Positions 40,981-50,526 are shown, counted from the stretch's first letter. The stretch is 64,000 nt of DNA from Streptomyces celluloflavus (GCA_000720995.1 JOEL01000031.1:1-64000), one strand, 5' to 3'. Program-made: numbers and translations. The notes: generated by a model not told the origin, from the letters alone.

Positions 40981-41633
40981 TGCGAATCGTCCTCGTCGGA
41001 CCCCCGGGAGCGGGCAAGGGTACGCAGGCCGCGTACCTCGCCGGCAACCTCGCGATCCCGCACATCTCCACGGGCGACCTCTTCCGCGCCAACATCAGCG
41101 AGGGCACGCCGCTGGGTGTTCGGGCGAAGTCCTACATGGACGACGGAAACCTGGTGCCGGACGAGGTCACGATCGGCATGGCCGAGGACCGTCTGGAGCA
41201 GCCGGACACGGCCGGCGGGTTCCTGCTGGACGGGTTCCCGCGCAACCTCAAGCAGGCCGAGGCGCTCGACGGCTTCCTCAAGGGCAAGGGCATCGCGCTG
41301 GACGCGGTGCTCGACCTGGAGGTCCCCGAGGACGAGGTCGTCAAGCGGATCGCCGGTCGGCGTATCTGCCGCAGCAACTCGGCGCACGTCTTCCACGTCG
41401 AGTACCAGAAGCCGGCCACCGAGGGTGTCTGCGACACCTGCGGCGGCGAGCTCTACCAGCGCGACGACGACCGCGAGGACACGGTGCGCAAGCGCCTGGA
41501 GGTCTACCACACGGAGACCGAGCCGATCATCGACTACTACAAGAGCCAGGACCTGGTCATCACGATCCCGGCCCTCGGCAAGGTCGATGAGGTCACCCGG
41601 CGGGCGATGGCCGCGCTGGGCCGCGGCGAGTAG
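40980..41633 (+). CDS. adk: Adenylate kinase
   Basis: 217 residues. P-loop GPPGAGKGTQ, AMP-binding ISTGDLFR, LLDGFPRN and the LID with the zinc-finger-like cysteines (CRSNSAHVFHVEY then CDTCGGELYQRDDD). It catalyses ATP + AMP to 2 ADP. Translationally coupled to secY, the usual secY-adk-map order. A 12-bp hairpin terminator follows. Confidence 0.99.
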   Translation: MRIVLVGPPGAGKGTQAAYLAGNLAIPHISTGDLFRANISEGTPLGVRAKSYMDDGNLVPDEVTIGMAEDRLEQPDTAGGFLLDGFPRNLKQAEALDGFLKGKGIALDAVLDLEVPEDEVVKRIAGRRICRSNSAHVFHVEYQKPATEGVCDTCGGELYQRDDDREDTVRKRLEVYHTETEPIIDYYKSQDLVITIPALGKVDEVTRRAMAALGRGE

Positions 41634-41648
41634 GGCCGCACACACTCC

Positions 41649-41688
41649 GATACGGCCGCGATGCCCGGCAGGGCGCCGCGGCCGTATC
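41649..41688 (+). terminator. Hairpin terminator between adk and map
   Basis: GATACGGCCGCG and CGCGGCCGTATC are a perfect 12-bp stem 15 bases after the adk stop, with a loop that can itself pair (GCCC/GGGC). Map may therefore have its own promoter in the 88 bases that follow; none stands out. Confidence 0.7.
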
Positions 41689-41776
41689 GTGTACAGGGCG
41701 GGCGCGCCCGCGCGGCGGTCGGCCGACGCGTGAAACGCAGTGTCGTAGTCGTCGGTTCAGGAAGGCGTCAGCCGCC

Positions 41777-42619
41777 ATGGTGGAGATCAAGACCCCGGAG
41801 CAGATCGCGAAGATGCGCGAGGCGGGGCTGGTCGTCGCCGCCATCCACGCGGCGACCCGTGAGGTCGCGGTGCCGGGCGCCACGACCAAGGACCTGGACG
41901 AGGCGGCACGCAAGGTGCTGGCCGAGCACGGTGCGAAGTCGAACTTCCTGGGGTACGGCGGCTTCCCCGCGACGATCTGCACCTCGGTGAACGATGTCGT
42001 GGTGCACGGCATCCCCGACACGGAGACCGTGCTGAGCGACGGCGACCTGATCTCCATCGACTGCGGTGCGATCATCGACGGCTGGCACGGCGACGCGGCG
42101 TACACCGCCTTCGTCGGGTCCGGTCACTCCGCGGAGCTGGTCGAGCTCAGCCGGGTGACCGAGGAGTCGATGTGGGCGGGCATCGCGGCGGTCGCCAAGG
42201 GCAACCGGCTGGTGGACATCTCCAAGGCCATCGAGGGCTACATCCGCCGCCAGCCGCGGCCGGCCGGCGGTAAGTACGGCATCGTCGAGGACTACGGCGG
42301 CCACGGCATCGGATCGCAGATGCACATGGACCCGCACCTGCTGAACTACGTCGACCGCAAGCGCGGCCGGGGCCCCAAGCTGGTGCCCGGTTTCTGCATC
42401 GCGATCGAGCCGATGGTCAATCTCGGCACCGCGAAGACGCACGTCCTGGACGACGAGTGGACGGTCAAGACGAACGACGGCAGCTGGTCCTCGCACTGGG
42501 AGCACTCGGTCGCGCTGACCGAGAACGGCCCGCTGGTGCTGACCGCGGTGGACGGCGGCAAGGCCAAACTCGCCGAGCTGGGCATCACCACCGCCCCGGA
42601 CCCGTCCGCAAGGTCTTAA
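41777..42619 (+). CDS. map: Methionine aminopeptidase, type I
   Basis: 280 residues. The metal ligands can be read: Asp in SIDCGAI, Asp in HGDAAYTA, His in YGGHGIGSQMH, Glu in IAIEPMV and Glu in WEHSVAL. It removes the initiator Met from new proteins. The C-terminus ends DPSARS; the TAA stop is at the start of a tandem 18-bp repeat. Confidence 0.97.
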   Translation: MVEIKTPEQIAKMREAGLVVAAIHAATREVAVPGATTKDLDEAARKVLAEHGAKSNFLGYGGFPATICTSVNDVVVHGIPDTETVLSDGDLISIDCGAIIDGWHGDAAYTAFVGSGHSAELVELSRVTEESMWAGIAAVAKGNRLVDISKAIEGYIRRQPRPAGGKYGIVEDYGGHGIGSQMHMDPHLLNYVDRKRGRGPKLVPGFCIAIEPMVNLGTAKTHVLDDEWTVKTNDGSWSSHWEHSVALTENGPLVLTAVDGGKAKLAELGITTAPDPSARS

Positions 42620-42654
42620 TGACCAGGGGATTCCCCATGACCAGGGGATTCCCC
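42619..42654 (+). repeat. Tandem 18-bp repeat after map
   Basis: ATGACCAGGGGATTCCCC occurs twice head to tail (42619-42636, 42637-42654), starting at the map stop codon. Each unit holds the palindrome GGGGATTCCCC-like core, so the pair could fold as alternative stems. Confidence 0.85.
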
Positions 42655-42814
42655 CACGCTTAACGATCGCCTTCCGTGGGCAATAATCGTGGATTCGTCT
42701 TTTCGTGTGCACTGACGTAGACTGACGCGTCGGCTCTCGTGCATCCGTGTGCCCGCTTTGCGGAGCAGGTGCGGCAGGGGAGTCGATCAAGGTAGCCGAT
42801 TCGAAAGGCGAAGC

Positions 42815-43036
42815 GTGGCCAAGAAGCAAGGTGCCATCGAGATCGAGGGCACCGTGATCGAGTCTCTGCCGAACGCGATGTTCAAGGTGGAGCTCCAGAA
42901 CGGTCACAAGGTCCTCGCGCACATCAGTGGCAAGATGCGGATGCACTACATCCGAATCCTCCCGGATGACCGGGTCGTGGTGGAGCTCTCTCCGTACGAC
43001 CTGACGCGTGGCCGGATCGTCTACCGCTACAAGTAG
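42815..43036 (+). CDS. infA: Translation initiation factor IF-1
   Basis: 73 residues from GTG 42815, full length ([20 protein letters not shown] ending RGRIVYRYK). IF-1 binds the 30S A site during initiation. A GAAAGGCGAAGC site precedes it. A TAGACT at 42718-42723 may be the -10 box of its promoter, but the -35 is poor. rpmJ follows after 60 bases. Confidence 0.99.
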   Translation: MAKKQGAIEIEGTVIESLPNAMFKVELQNGHKVLAHISGKMRMHYIRILPDDRVVVELSPYDLTRGRIVYRYK

Positions 43037-43096
43037 ATCTTGTCGCCGCCCCGCTCCCGTGGGGTGACGGCACTGACCCGGAGAACCTCACATCCC

Positions 43097-43210
43097 ATGA
43101 AGGTCAAGCCGAGCGTCAAGAAGATCTGCGACAAGTGCAAGGTGATCCGCCGTCACGGCCGGGTCATGGTCATCTGCGACAACCTGCGCCACAAGCAGCG
43201 CCAGGGCTGA
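43097..43210 (+). CDS. rpmJ: 50S ribosomal protein L36, zinc-binding type
   Basis: 37 residues: [19 protein letters not shown], then [18 protein letters not shown]. The Cys-Cys-Cys-His set (CDKC, C and H in CDNLRH) makes this the zinc-binding C+ form. L36 is a small 50S protein at the base of the stalk region. Preceded by GGAGAACC. It lies between infA and rpsM as in most actinobacteria; 200 bases of leader follow. Confidence 0.98.
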   Translation: MKVKPSVKKICDKCKVIRRHGRVMVICDNLRHKQRQG

Positions 43211-43410
43211 CGCACGCCGACCGACCTGCATTTCGCAGTTCTTCGCGCGACGCAAGCACATACGTACATAAGCAGTCACCCGACCCCCGCATCTGTCGCG
43301 TGGGGACGACACCCTCGGCTCGGAGGCCGGGGACCCGGCTCGTAATTCTTCAGAGTCTTACGGGAAAGGTGCTGCGGAAGACCTCCGAATAGCCATCAGG
43401 AGCCACATCA

Positions 43411-43791
43411 ATGGCACGCCTCGCAGGCGTTGATCTCCCGCGCGAAAAGCGTGTGGAGGTCGCCCTCACCTACGTCTTCGGTATCGGGCGGACGCTGTCC
43501 CAGCAGACCCTCGCCGCCACCGGCGTGAACCCGGACACCCGGGTCCGCGACCTGGCCGAGGAAGACCTGGTCAAGATCCGCGAGTACGTGGACAACAACC
43601 TCAAGACCGAGGGTGACCTCCGTCGCGAGATCCAGGCCGACATCCGCCGCAAGGTCGAGATCGGCTGCTACCAGGGTCTGCGTCACCGTCGCGGTCTGCC
43701 GGTGCACGGTCAGCGCACCAGCACGAACGCCCGTACCCGCAAGGGTCCGCGTCGCGCGATCGCCGGCAAGAAGAAGCCGGGCAAGAAGTAG
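43411..43791 (+). CDS. rpsM: 30S ribosomal protein S13
   Basis: 126 residues starting [20 protein letters not shown]. The C-terminal tail [20 protein letters not shown] contacts P-site tRNA. S13 forms bridges to the 50S. Starts after a 200-base gap (43211-43410) with a GC-rich hairpin near CCGGGGACCCGG, likely the alpha operon leader. Confidence 0.99.
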   Translation: MARLAGVDLPREKRVEVALTYVFGIGRTLSQQTLAATGVNPDTRVRDLAEEDLVKIREYVDNNLKTEGDLRREIQADIRRKVEIGCYQGLRHRRGLPVHGQRTSTNARTRKGPRRAIAGKKKPGKK

Positions 43792-43814
43792 TCCTCACCG
43801 GACGCACTGCGGTG

Positions 43815-43832
43815 TTCCGGAGGGCGACCTCC
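43815..43832 (+). promoter_or_regulatory. GNRA-loop hairpin before rpsK, copy of the secY leader motif
   Basis: TTCCGGAGGGCGACCTCC folds as GGAGG-GCGA-CCTCC, 62 bases before rpsK. It is identical over 18 bases to the secY leader hairpin at 39542-39559, although the flanking sequence differs. Confidence 0.45.
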
Positions 43833-43893
43833 AGGTCATCGCAGGTCACCGCGGTCCGAGTAGTAGGACCGACCACCTCCACGGGAGAAATTC

Positions 43894-44298
43894 ATGCCTC
43901 CGAAGGGCCGTACGGCCGGCGCCAAGAAGGTGCGCCGCAAGGAGAAGAAGAACGTCGCCCACGGGCACGCTCACATCAAGAGCACGTTCAACAACACCAT
44001 CGTTTCGATCACCGACCCCACGGGCAACGTGATCTCCTGGGCCTCTGCCGGCCACGTCGGCTTCAAGGGCTCGCGCAAGTCCACCCCCTTCGCCGCGCAG
44101 ATGGCCGCCGAGTCGGCCGCCCGCCGCGCGCAGGAGCACGGCATGCGCAAGGTCGACGTCTTCGTCAAGGGTCCCGGCTCCGGCCGTGAGACCGCGATCC
44201 GCTCCCTCCAGGCCACCGGCCTCGAGGTGGGTTCGATCCAGGACGTCACCCCCACCCCGCACAACGGATGCCGCCCGCCCAAGCGCCGCCGCGTCTGA
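43894..44298 (+). CDS. rpsK: 30S ribosomal protein S11
   Basis: 134 residues starting [20 protein letters not shown] and ending [11 protein letters not shown]11 lies on the platform and shapes the mRNA exit channel. [20 protein letters not shown] is the family core. Followed by rpsD after 26 bases. Confidence 0.99.
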   Translation: MPPKGRTAGAKKVRRKEKKNVAHGHAHIKSTFNNTIVSITDPTGNVISWASAGHVGFKGSRKSTPFAAQMAAESAARRAQEHGMRKVDVFVKGPGSGRETAIRSLQATGLEVGSIQDVTPTPHNGCRPPKRRRV

Positions 44299-44324
44299 CC
44301 AGCTGAAGTAGGAGACAAGACAAT

Positions 44325-44951
44325 ATGGCGCGTTACACCGGGGCCGACTGCAAGCGTTGCCGTCGGGAGAAGCAGAAGCTGTTCCTCAAGGGCAGCAAGT
44401 GTGAGAGCGCAAAGTGCCCGATCGAGATCCGTCCTTACCCCCCGGGTGAGCACGGACGCGGGCGCACCAAGGACAGCGAGTACCTGCTCCAGCTTCGTGA
44501 GAAGCAGAAGTGCAGCCGTATCTACGGTGTCCTTGAGAAGCAGTTCGTGAACTACTACAAGGAAGCGAACCAGAAGTCCGGCAAGACCGGTGAGAACCTT
44601 CTGCGCATCCTTGAGACTCGTCTCGACAACGTGGTCTACCGGGCCGGCTTCGCCAAGTCCCGCGACCACGCCCGTCAGCTGGTCCGTCACGGACACATCA
44701 ACGTGAACGGCCGCAAGACCGACATTCCGTCGGCCCGTGTGGCTGCGAACGACATCATCGAGGTCCGCGAGGGCTCCCGGAACCTGACCCCGTTCGCGGT
44801 GGCGCAGGCCGAGGCAGGCGACAAGACCGTTCCGGCGTGGCTGGAAGCGATCCCGTCGAACCTGCGGATCCTCGTGCACTCCCTGCCCGAGCGCCCGGTG
44901 ATCGACACCCAGGTGCAGGAGCAGCTGATCGTTGAGCTCTACTCCAAGTAG
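44325..44951 (+). CDS. rpsD: 30S ribosomal protein S4
   Basis: 208 residues. The N-terminus has four cysteines (CKRCRREKQ and CESAKCPIE), the zinc-binding form of S4; the S4 RNA-binding domain is complete. S4 starts 30S assembly and affects accuracy. In E. coli it represses the alpha operon. A strong hairpin follows, so rpoA may have separate control. Confidence 0.98.
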   Translation: MARYTGADCKRCRREKQKLFLKGSKCESAKCPIEIRPYPPGEHGRGRTKDSEYLLQLREKQKCSRIYGVLEKQFVNYYKEANQKSGKTGENLLRILETRLDNVVYRAGFAKSRDHARQLVRHGHINVNGRKTDIPSARVAANDIIEVREGSRNLTPFAVAQAEAGDKTVPAWLEAIPSNLRILVHSLPERPVIDTQVQEQLIVELYSK

Positions 44952-44964
44952 CAGCTCAATGGTC

Positions 44965-44999
44965 CGGGCGGTACGGAGCCATTGGCGCCGTACCGCCCG
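44965..44999 (+). terminator. Hairpin after rpsD
   Basis: CGGGCGGTACGG and CCGTACCGCCCG are a perfect 12-bp stem 14 bases after the rpsD stop, followed by TACCCTTATGTAG. It is either a partial terminator or an attenuator before rpoA; the TATGTA-like stretch right after it could be a -10 box. Confidence 0.65.
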
Positions 45000-45059
45000 T
45001 ACCCTTATGTAGTACAGAGGGCGTCAAATAGCGGGCGCCCACGACTGAAGGATCGAAAC

Positions 45060-46082
45060 ATGCTGATCGCTCAGCGCCCCTCGCTGACCGAAGAGGTCGT
45101 CGACGAGTACCGCTCACGGTTCGTGATCGAGCCGCTGGAGCCGGGCTTCGGCTACACCCTCGGCAACTCCCTGCGTCGTACGCTCCTCTCCTCGATTCCG
45201 GGTGCGGCGGTCACGTCCATCCGCATCGACGGTGTCCTGCACGAGTTCACCACCGTGCCGGGCGTCAAGGAGGACGTCACCGACCTCATCCTCAACATCA
45301 AGCAGCTGGTCGTCTCCTCGGAGCACGACGAGCCGGTCGTGATGTACCTGCGCAAGCAGGGTCCCGGCCTGGTCACCGCTGCCGACATCGCGCCCCCGGC
45401 CGGTGTCGAGGTGCACAACCCGGACCTGGTCCTCGCCACGCTCAACGGCAAGGGCAAGCTGGAGATGGAGCTGACCGTCGAGCGCGGTCGCGGCTATGTC
45501 TCCGCCGTCCAGAACAAGCAGGTGGGCCAGGAGATCGGCCGGATCCCGGTCGACTCCATCTACTCGCCGGTGCTCAAGGTCACCTACAAGGTCGAGGCGA
45601 CCCGTGTCGAGCAGCGCACCGACTTCGACAAGCTGATCGTCGACGTCGAGACCAAGCAGGCCATGCGTCCGCGCGACGCCATGGCGTCGGCCGGTAAGAC
45701 CCTGGTCGAGCTGTTCGGTCTGGCGCGCGAGCTCAACATCGACGCCGAGGGCATCGACATGGGCCCCTCGCCCACGGACGCCGCCCTGGCCGCCGACCTG
45801 GCGCTGCCGATCGAGGAGCTGGAGCTCACCGTTCGGTCGTACAACTGCCTCAAGCGCGAGGGCATCCACTCGGTGGGCGAGCTCGTCGCCCGCTCCGAGG
45901 CGGACCTGCTCGACATCCGCAACTTCGGTGCGAAGTCGATCGACGAGGTCAAGGCGAAGCTGGCCGGTATGGGCCTGGCGCTCAAGGACAGCCCGCCCGG
46001 ATTCGACCCGACCGCCGCCGCCGACGCCTTCGGCGCCGACGACGACGCGGACGCCGGGTTCGTGGAGACCGAGCAGTACTGA
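45060..46082 (+). CDS. rpoA: RNA polymerase alpha subunit
   Basis: 340 residues from ATG 45060, the known Streptomyces length. The N-terminal dimerisation domain ([20 protein letters not shown]) is followed by the C-terminal helix-hairpin-helix domain ([40 protein letters not shown]) that contacts DNA and activators. The tail is acidic. rplQ follows after 93 bases. Confidence 0.99.
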   Translation: MLIAQRPSLTEEVVDEYRSRFVIEPLEPGFGYTLGNSLRRTLLSSIPGAAVTSIRIDGVLHEFTTVPGVKEDVTDLILNIKQLVVSSEHDEPVVMYLRKQGPGLVTAADIAPPAGVEVHNPDLVLATLNGKGKLEMELTVERGRGYVSAVQNKQVGQEIGRIPVDSIYSPVLKVTYKVEATRVEQRTDFDKLIVDVETKQAMRPRDAMASAGKTLVELFGLARELNIDAEGIDMGPSPTDAALAADLALPIEELELTVRSYNCLKREGIHSVGELVARSEADLLDIRNFGAKSIDEVKAKLAGMGLALKDSPPGFDPTAAADAFGADDDADAGFVETEQY

Positions 46083-46175
46083 GCCGCGGGCTCGTGAATC
46101 TTCCGCGGGGCGGCCGCCTCGCGGGAACTGACACCGGTACCTGATACGGCCGGTGCAGCAATGAAGGAGAAACAC

Positions 46176-46667
46176 ATGCCGAAGCCCGCCAAGGGTGCTC
46201 GTCTGGGTGGCGGCGCCGCCCACGAGCGGCTCATGCTGCGCAACCTGGCCACCGCTCTCTTCGAGCACGGTCGCATCAAGACGACCGAGGCCAAGGCGCG
46301 CCGGCTGCGCCCCTACGCCGAGCGTCTGGTGACCAAGGCGAAGAAGGGCGACCTGCACAACCGCCGTCAGGTCATGCAGCTGATCTCGGACAAGAGCGTC
46401 GTGCACACGCTCTTCACCGAGATCGGTCCGCGGTTCGAGAACCGCCCGGGTGGCTACACCCGGATCACCAAGATCGGTAACCGCCGTGGCGACAACGCTC
46501 CCATGGCCGTCATCGAGCTGGTGGAGGCCCTGACCGTGGCCCAGCAGGCCACCGGTGAGGCCGAGGCCGCCACCAAGCGTGCGGTCAAGGAAGACGCGCT
46601 GAAGAAGGACGAGGCCGTTGCGGCCAAGGCCGACGAGGCGCCGGCCGAGGAGTCCAAGGACGCCTGA
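46176..46667 (+). CDS. rplQ: 50S ribosomal protein L17
   Basis: 163 residues from ATG 46176 ([20 protein letters not shown]). L17 sits near the tunnel exit. After the conserved domain the C-terminal 45 residues are an Ala/Glu/Lys-rich tail ([20 protein letters not shown]) typical of actinobacteria. Last gene of the alpha operon; a hairpin follows. Confidence 0.99.
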   Translation: MPKPAKGARLGGGAAHERLMLRNLATALFEHGRIKTTEAKARRLRPYAERLVTKAKKGDLHNRRQVMQLISDKSVVHTLFTEIGPRFENRPGGYTRITKIGNRRGDNAPMAVIELVEALTVAQQATGEAEAATKRAVKEDALKKDEAVAAKADEAPAEESKDA

Positions 46668-46684
46668 GGCTGACTGTGTCGCGG

Positions 46685-46718
46685 ACGGGTCCGTTTCCTT
46701 TCGGGGGAGCGGGCCCGT
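46685..46718 (+). terminator. Terminator of the alpha operon
   Basis: ACGGGTCCG and CGGGCCCGT pair over 9 positions with further inner pairing (TTTCC/GGGGA), 17 bases after rplQ, followed by TCCGTTTGTCC. Confidence 0.6.
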
Positions 46719-46792
46719 TCCGTTTGTCCGGGCGGGTCGGCAGGTTGGCAGGTAGTAGATGTGTGGCGTGCGGGGTGTGAGAGGAGTGCGGT

Positions 46793-47644
46793 GTGAGTGA
46801 TGAGGTGGAGCCCGGATACGTCCGGGTGCGGCTGGATCTTTCGTATGACGGGAAGGACTTCTCCGGCTGGGCGAAGCAGCGCGAACGGCGCACCGTCCAG
46901 GGGGAGTTGGAGACCGCGCTGCGGACCGTGACCCGGTCACAGGAGACGTACGAGCTGACCGTCGCGGGGCGGACGGACGCCGGGGTGCACGCACGCGGCC
47001 AGGTGGCGCATGTGGACCTGCCGCAGGCGGTGTGGGCCGAGCACGGTGAGCATCTGCGGCGCCGGCTGGCCGGGCGGCTGCCCAAGGACATCCGGGTGTG
47101 GCGGGTCGCGGAGGCGCCGTACGGGTTCAACGCGCGGTTCTCGGCCATCTGGCGCCGGTACGCGTACCGGGTGAGCGATCACCCCGGGGGCGTGGACCCG
47201 CTGCTGCGCGGCCATGTGCTGTGGCACGACTGGGCACTGGACGTCGCGGCGATGAACGCGGCGTCCCGGGCGCTGCTGGGGGAGCACGACTTCGCGGCGT
47301 ACTGCAAACGGCGCGAGGGTGCCACGACGATCCGCACGCTCCAGGAGCTGAGCTGGGTGCGGGACGCGGACGGGATCGTGACGGCGACGGTGCGGGCGGA
47401 CGCGTTCTGTCACAACATGGTGCGGTCGCTGGTGGGCGCGCTGCTGTTCGTCGGGGACGGGCACCGGCCGGTGGAGTGGGCCGGGAAGGTCCTGGCGGCG
47501 GGGGTGCGGGACTCGGCGGTGCACGTGGTGCGGCCGCACGGGCTGACGCTGGAGGAGGTCGGCTATCCGGCCGACGAGCTGCTGATGGCGCGCAACCAGG
47601 AGGCGCGGAACAAGCGGACGCTGCCGGGGCGCGGCTGCTGCTGA
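46793..47644 (+). CDS. truA: tRNA pseudouridine synthase A
   Basis: 283 residues from GTG 46793. The catalytic Asp lies in [16 protein letters not shown]; other family segments are [12 protein letters not shown] and [14 protein letters not shown]. The enzyme makes pseudouridine at positions 38-40 of tRNA anticodon arms. Its place after rplQ is conserved in actinobacteria. The next gene is convergent. Confidence 0.97.
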   Translation: MSDEVEPGYVRVRLDLSYDGKDFSGWAKQRERRTVQGELETALRTVTRSQETYELTVAGRTDAGVHARGQVAHVDLPQAVWAEHGEHLRRRLAGRLPKDIRVWRVAEAPYGFNARFSAIWRRYAYRVSDHPGGVDPLLRGHVLWHDWALDVAAMNAASRALLGEHDFAAYCKRREGATTIRTLQELSWVRDADGIVTATVRADAFCHNMVRSLVGALLFVGDGHRPVEWAGKVLAAGVRDSAVHVVRPHGLTLEEVGYPADELLMARNQEARNKRTLPGRGCC

Positions 47645-47652
47645 GGCGGGCG

Positions 47653-47698
47653 CGGGGCCCCGGCAGCCGGGAGTGCTCCCCGGCGGGCCCGGGGCCCG
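47653..47698. terminator. Bidirectional hairpin between truA and the convergent gene
   Basis: GGGCCCCGG and CCGGGGCCC flank an inner CCGGGAG/CTCCCCGG stem, filling the 64-base gap between two converging genes. Very GC-rich, no T-tract. Confidence 0.5.
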
Positions 47699-47708
47699 GC
47701 CCTCGCCG

Positions 47709-48545
47709 TCAGGACTGCGACTTGAGCTGCTCTTCCGCGGCCTTCGCGGCCTGGTCCTTGCCGCGCTGGGTGATCCGGGTGAAGGCGTACGAGGCGCCGT
47801 CCCGGCCGATCTGCTGGGCCAGGGTCTCGGACTCGGTGACGGCCTTGCCGTCGGTGTAGCCGGAGATCGTGAAGTAGGCGTAGCGGCCGGTGGCGTTGGT
47901 GGTCGTACGGCAGCGGGTGCCCTGGCAGAAGGCGGCCGGCACCCCGCCACCGACCAGCGGGGCGAGATTGGGCTTGGTCTGGTCCCTGACCTTGGCGGCC
48001 TTGGCCGGGGTGGGGAAGACCGCGACGCCGACGGTGACCGCGACGCCGTCCTTGGCGTAGGTGGCGCGCAGCACCTGCGTGCAGCCGTTGCCGGCGAGCA
48101 GGGAGCCGAGCGCGCCCTGGGCGGCGGCGGTGCAGTCCGTGGTGGCGGAGGCCGTCGCGCGCGGGTAGCTGTGCTCGCCGACGATCATGTTCTCGTCGGG
48201 GAAGAGGGTGGCGGGGGTGAGCGGCGCGGTGTCCTTCGCCGGGTCGGAGATGTAGTCCCGGGGGTCCGGCGGGGGCGGCACCGAGACATCCGGGAAGGAC
48301 GGCTTGGCGGTCGGTTCCTTGGGCAGGTCGGGGGCCGCGGGCAGGGCGGTCGCCTTGCTGTCCTTGCCGCTGGTGATGACGGCGGTGGCGACGATGGCGG
48401 CGACCGCGAGCGCCGCGAGGGCGCCGCCTCCGATCAGCAGCCAGCGCCTGCGCCGGGAGCGTGTCGCGCTCTCGTCGGCGAGTGCGTCCCAGTCCGGCGT
48501 GGATCCCCCTGGACCGCCGAACGGCCCCCCTTGCCCAAAGCTCAT
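47709..48545 (-). CDS. Membrane-anchored protein of unknown function
   Basis: 278 residues from ATG 48545 (MSFGQGGPFGGPGGSTPDWD), the start that leaves 41 bases to the divergent ABC-F gene; the frame opens further to 48593 but would overlap that gene's start. A cytoplasmic Arg-rich stretch (SRRRR) precedes one membrane helix (WLLIGGGALAALAVAAIVAT), then a Pro-rich spacer and an outer domain with four cysteines (TDCTAAA, NGCTQV, FCQGTRC), which may form disulfides. I do not recognise the domain. The type II topology puts most of the protein outside. Confidence 0.75.
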   Translation of the reverse strand: MSFGQGGPFGGPGGSTPDWDALADESATRSRRRRWLLIGGGALAALAVAAIVATAVITSGKDSKATALPAAPDLPKEPTAKPSFPDVSVPPPPDPRDYISDPAKDTAPLTPATLFPDENMIVGEHSYPRATASATTDCTAAAQGALGSLLAGNGCTQVLRATYAKDGVAVTVGVAVFPTPAKAAKVRDQTKPNLAPLVGGGVPAAFCQGTRCRTTTNATGRYAYFTISGYTDGKAVTESETLAQQIGRDGASYAFTRITQRGKDQAAKAAEEQLKSQS

Positions 48546-48586
48546 GGCGCGCATCTTAATGCGCTTGGCCGAAAGGGTGCCGGGCG

Positions 48587-50221
48587 GTGACAATCCAGAC
48601 CATGGGACATGTGGAGGCCGGGCATCTGGAGTACTACCTGCCGGACGGGCGGGTCCTGCTGGGGGACGTGTCCTTCCGGGTGGGCGAGGGCGCGTCGGTG
48701 GCGCTGGTGGGGGCCAACGGCGCCGGCAAGACGACGCTGCTGCGGCTGATCGCGGGGGAGCTGCAGCCGCACGGGGGGTCGGTGACGGTCAGCGGGGGGC
48801 TGGGCGTGATGCCGCAGTTCGTCGGTTCGGTGCGCGATGAGCGGACCGTGCGTGACCTGCTGGTCTCCGTGGCGTCGCCGCGGATCCGGACGGCGGCCGC
48901 GGCGGTGGACGCCGCGGAGCTGGCGATCATGACCTCGGACGACGAGGCCGCGCAGATGGCGTACGCGCAGGCGCTCAGTGACTGGGCGGAGGCGCGCGGC
49001 TACGAGGCCGAGACGGTCTGGGACATGTGCACGATGGCCGCCCTCGGCATCCCGTACGAGAAGGCGCAGTGGCGCCAGGTGCGCACGCTCTCCGGCGGTG
49101 AGCAGAAGCGGCTGGTGCTGGAGTCGCTGCTGCGCGGTGCGGACGAGGTGCTGCTGCTGGACGAGCCGGACAACTATCTGGACGTGCCGGGCAAGCGGTG
49201 GCTGGAGGACCGGCTCCGCGAGACGAAGAAGACGGTGCTGTTCGTCAGCCACGACCGGGAGCTGCTGGCCCGCGCCGCGGAGAAGATCGTCAGCGTCGAG
49301 ACGAGCCCCACGGGCTCCGAGGTCTGGGTGCACGGCGGCGGTTTCGCGACGTATCACGCGGCGCGCAAGGAGCGGTTCGCGCGCTTCGAGGAGCTGCGGC
49401 GGCGCTGGGACGAGAAGCACGCGCAGCTCAAGCGGCTGGTGCTGGACATGCAGCAGTACGCGGCGCGCAGCGATGTGATGGCCTCGCGCTATCAGGCGGC
49501 GCAGACCCGGCTGCGCAAGTTCCAGGAGATCGGCCCGCCGCCGGAGCCGCCGCGCGAGCAGGAGATCACGATGCGGCTGCACGGCGGCCGGACCGGCGTG
49601 CGCGCGATCACCTGTGAGGGCCTGACGCTGACCGGGCTGATGCAGCCGTTCGACCTGGAGGTCTTCTACGGCGAGCGGGTGGCCGTGCTGGGCTCCAACG
49701 GCTCCGGCAAATCGCACTTCCTGCGGCTGCTGGCCGGGGAGGACGTGGCGCACACGGGCGGGTGGAAGCTGGGCGCCCGCGTCGTCCCGGGCCATTTCGC
49801 GCAGACGCACGCCCATCCCGAGCTGGAGGGGCGCACGCTGCTGGAGATCCTGTGGACCGAGCACGCCAAGGACCGCGGCAGGGCGATGAGCGCGCTGCGC
49901 CGATATGAGCTGGAGCGCCAGGCCGAGCAGCGCTTCGAGCGGCTCTCCGGCGGTCAGCAGGCGCGCTTCCAGATCCTGCTGCTGGAGCTGTCGGGCACCA
50001 CGGCGCTGCTGCTGGACGAGCCGACGGACAACCTGGACCTGGAGTCGGCGGAGGCGCTGCAGGAGGGGCTGGAGGCGTACGAGGGGACGGTGCTGGCCGT
50101 GACGCACGACCGGTGGTTCGCCCGCTCCTTCGACCGCTATCTGGTCTTCGGGCAGGACGGCCGGGTGCGGGAGACGCCGGAGCCGGTCTGGGACGAGCGC
50201 CGGGTGGCGCGGAAGCGGTAG
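48587..50221 (+). CDS. ABC-F family ATPase
   Basis: 544 residues from GTG 48587; ATG 48602 is an alternative. Two ABC domains in one chain without membrane segments: domain 1 has GANGAGKTT, LSGGEQKR and LLLDEPDNYLD; domain 2 has GSNGSGKSH, LSGGQQAR and LLLDEPTDNLD. The second Walker A ends Lys-Ser-His instead of Lys-Ser-Thr, an unusual residue. A charged linker (about 255-320) joins them. ABC-F proteins act on the ribosome, as translation factors or antibiotic protection proteins. It sits in front of rplM-rpsI, and the peptide cluster is far away, so no self-resistance role is implied. Confidence 0.92.
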   Translation: MTIQTMGHVEAGHLEYYLPDGRVLLGDVSFRVGEGASVALVGANGAGKTTLLRLIAGELQPHGGSVTVSGGLGVMPQFVGSVRDERTVRDLLVSVASPRIRTAAAAVDAAELAIMTSDDEAAQMAYAQALSDWAEARGYEAETVWDMCTMAALGIPYEKAQWRQVRTLSGGEQKRLVLESLLRGADEVLLLDEPDNYLDVPGKRWLEDRLRETKKTVLFVSHDRELLARAAEKIVSVETSPTGSEVWVHGGGFATYHAARKERFARFEELRRRWDEKHAQLKRLVLDMQQYAARSDVMASRYQAAQTRLRKFQEIGPPPEPPREQEITMRLHGGRTGVRAITCEGLTLTGLMQPFDLEVFYGERVAVLGSNGSGKSHFLRLLAGEDVAHTGGWKLGARVVPGHFAQTHAHPELEGRTLLEILWTEHAKDRGRAMSALRRYELERQAEQRFERLSGGQQARFQILLLELSGTTALLLDEPTDNLDLESAEALQEGLEAYEGTVLAVTHDRWFARSFDRYLVFGQDGRVRETPEPVWDERRVARKR

Positions 50222-50281
50222 CCGGGGCGGCCGGGCGAGGGGGTGGCGCGGCCGTGCTCGTACGGGGGTTCGGGGCGCGTT

Positions 50282-50311
50282 TTGACCCGGCCGGGGGCGG
50301 GCCGGTATTCT
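50282..50311 (+). promoter_or_regulatory. Promoter of rplM-rpsI
   Basis: TTGACC (50282-50287) and TATTCT (50306-50311) with an 18-base spacer. The spacer is a GC-rich palindrome (CCCGGCC/GGGCCGG), which may also end the ABC-F transcript. The leader to rplM is about 210 bases and contains no gene; CCGGCCCTCGCGGGCTCGG near its end may fold. Confidence 0.65.
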
Positions 50312-50526
50312 GCCAGTTCGTTATGCGTATTGGCTTGCTCTATCTCACGTGAGGGGCCCTTACGCCGGTCCACCAGGCCGATGACCAGCGGCGTTCGATC
50401 GGGTTGCGTCACCCGTAGTACCGCCACAGCTGGTGTGATCGACCGTGGTGACCAGTACAGGACCCGTCCTCCCGGCCCTCGCGGGCTCGGGGAGACCCCA
50501 TCACTGAAGAAGCGAAGGCTACGACC

